5,401 nt of DNA, taken from Eutrophobius sp051275005 (lineage in GTDB: Bacteria > Pseudomonadota > Gammaproteobacteria > Eutrophobiales > Eutrophobiaceae). Below are positions 4,780-5,401 of the stretch, piece by piece. The notes beneath the pieces were generated by a model. It was not told where the DNA came from and did not search any database. It was given only the letters and a program-made list of their open reading frames with translations. The stretch is from the NCBI GenBank assembly GCA_051275005.1, contig JBNMOP010000159.1:1-5401 (forward strand), given 5' to 3'. Position 1 is the first letter of the stretch; every line of letters starts with the position of its first letter. The translations under genes and the position numbers were made by a program.

Positions 4780-5292
4780 ATGAATAAGTTTCTGTTATTA
4801 ATATTTCTCCTAATGTTTAGCGTCGTTGTTAATGCGGCACGTATGTATCAATGGATCGATCCCGATACGAGTACCACACAATTATCAGGAAAACCGCCGC
4901 ATTGGTACAGGAGTGCAGAATCAGGTCCGAGAGTGGTGGTGTATGATAATGGTCGGGTAATTGACGACACAGGTATTGAGCTGTCTCCCGAAGAAAATGA
5001 TCGCCAACGTCAGCAAGCCCTCATTATCGTAGAACGAGATCGTACGGCAGCCAAGGAAAAGCTGGCATCGGCGCTACGACAAAAAGCTGTATTTGACACA
5101 GAATCAGACAATGAGGAAGAGGTGGTTCCTGTCAATCTTCGACCTATGCCTGAGGAAGTCCTCTTGGAAGAATTAGTAGAGGAAGAAGCAGATATCGCTA
5201 ATACAGCACAAAAAATGAAGGAATTGTTGGAGCAGTTTGAAACGTTGAAAACACAAAATGCGAAAGAATTGGTAGAGGCTGCAACGCCTTAA
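4780..5292 (+). CDS. Secreted DUF4124-like protein with acidic coiled-coil tail
   Basis: A 170-residue protein with a clear Sec signal peptide: a Lys at 3, a hydrophobic core at 4-17, and an Ala-rich site with likely cleavage after A19 (VNA/A). The mature part opens with RMYQWIDPDTSTTQLSGKPP (21-40), which resembles the short beta-rich DUF4124 domain (pattern Y-x-W-x-D...S-x-x-P-P) common in proteobacterial periplasmic proteins. From about 70 to 103 it is charged and helical, and from about 110 to 165 it is very acidic (runs of Glu) and probably coiled coil. No catalytic motif is visible; a role in the periplasm or envelope is inferred only from the signal peptide. ATG 4780 gives a complete signal peptide, though the ribosome binding site is weak (a GGG about 7 nt upstream). 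It appears to be a single gene with its own promoter; a link to the prepilin or ABC genes is not shown. Confidence 0.85.
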   Translation: MNKFLLLIFLLMFSVVVNAARMYQWIDPDTSTTQLSGKPPHWYRSAESGPRVVVYDNGRVIDDTGIELSPEENDRQRQQALIIVERDRTAAKEKLASALRQKAVFDTESDNEEEVVPVNLRPMPEEVLLEELVEEEADIANTAQKMKELLEQFETLKTQNAKELVEAATP

Positions 5293-5300
5293 TCCTGTCA
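5289..5300 (-). repeat. Right arm of the 12-bp inverted repeat, overlapping the stop codon
   Basis: TTAATCCTGTCA is the exact reverse complement of 4581-4592. It includes the TAA stop codon (5290-5292) of the DUF4124-like gene, so the end of the gene may have been set by the repeat. Confidence 0.5.
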
Positions 5301-5305
5301 AATGA

Positions 5306-5329
5306 GGATAATATCGTAATCGATTATCC
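5306..5329. terminator. Hairpin after the DUF4124-like gene (weak terminator candidate)
   Basis: GGATAA (5306-5311) pairs with TTATCC (5324-5329). After a 2-nt bulge, TCG (5314-5316) pairs with CGA (5321-5323) around a TAAT loop. No T-tract follows, so termination here would need another factor. Confidence 0.3.
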
Positions 5330-5352
5330 AGAGAAGAATGATTTTACGGCAT

Positions 5353-5396
5353 TAATCAAGCCTGTTTGATTATTCTGTACAAATTGTTTCAGGCTT
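5353..5396. repeat. Two competing hairpins at the right edge
   Basis: TAATCAA (5353-5359) pairs with TTGATTA (5366-5372). Alternatively AAGCCTG (5358-5364) pairs with CAGGCTT (5390-5396). The two stems share bases 5358-5359 and lie next to each other, so they exclude one another in one RNA. Whether they end the upstream unit or lead a gene beyond the window cannot be seen. Confidence 0.3.
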
Positions 5397-5401
5397 AATA
5401 A

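Noticed and set aside
4581..5300. Insertion sequence with terminal inverted repeats
   Set aside because: The 12-bp arms enclose a signal-peptide DUF4124-like gene, not a transposase, and no target-site duplication is evident.

Overview
The window looks like chromosomal DNA from an AT-rich Gram-negative proteobacterium, most likely beta or gamma. This rests on four things: a class III (type IV) prepilin, a membrane adenylate cyclase of the CHASE2-associated type, an ABC-2 exporter permease and ATPase, and a DUF4124-like secreted protein. I see no tRNA, rRNA, CRISPR array, transposase or phage gene. The species cannot be named from the sequence.

Left part (1-1257): the C-terminal end of an ABC-2 type permease, cut by the window edge, is followed by a membrane-anchored alpha-helical-repeat protein of unknown function. 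The latter converges with the next gene, leaving only 17 bp between stop codons.

Middle (1258-3759): a class III adenylate cyclase on the minus strand is divergent from an orphan prepilin gene on the plus strand. They share a 287-bp intergenic region. It holds a good sigma-54 type -24/-12 promoter placed correctly for the prepilin, and upstream TGACAGTT direct repeats 20 bp apart that could be activator sites. The prepilin ends in a textbook intrinsic terminator, so it appears to be its own transcription unit. The cyclase keeps the four-helix membrane layout of CHASE2 cyclases but has only about 35 residues where the large periplasmic sensor would be.

Right part (3760-5401): an ABC ATPase without an adjacent permease is followed by a 303-bp non-coding stretch. 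That stretch holds a composite tandem-repeat block (four 7-bp units, then three degenerate 9-bp units, then an AT-rich palindrome). Next comes a small secreted DUF4124-like protein, bracketed by a perfect 12-bp inverted repeat. The last 109 bases hold hairpins only.

How the genes fit together is inference. The permease fragment and the ATPase could be two parts of one exporter, now separated by the cyclase and prepilin units, or each may have another partner outside the window. The cyclase would make cAMP, and a CRP-like sequence lies just before the ATPase start codon. The strongest candidates for a second look are the cyclase with the collapsed sensor, the sigma-54/repeat architecture upstream of the orphan prepilin, and the composite repeat block.
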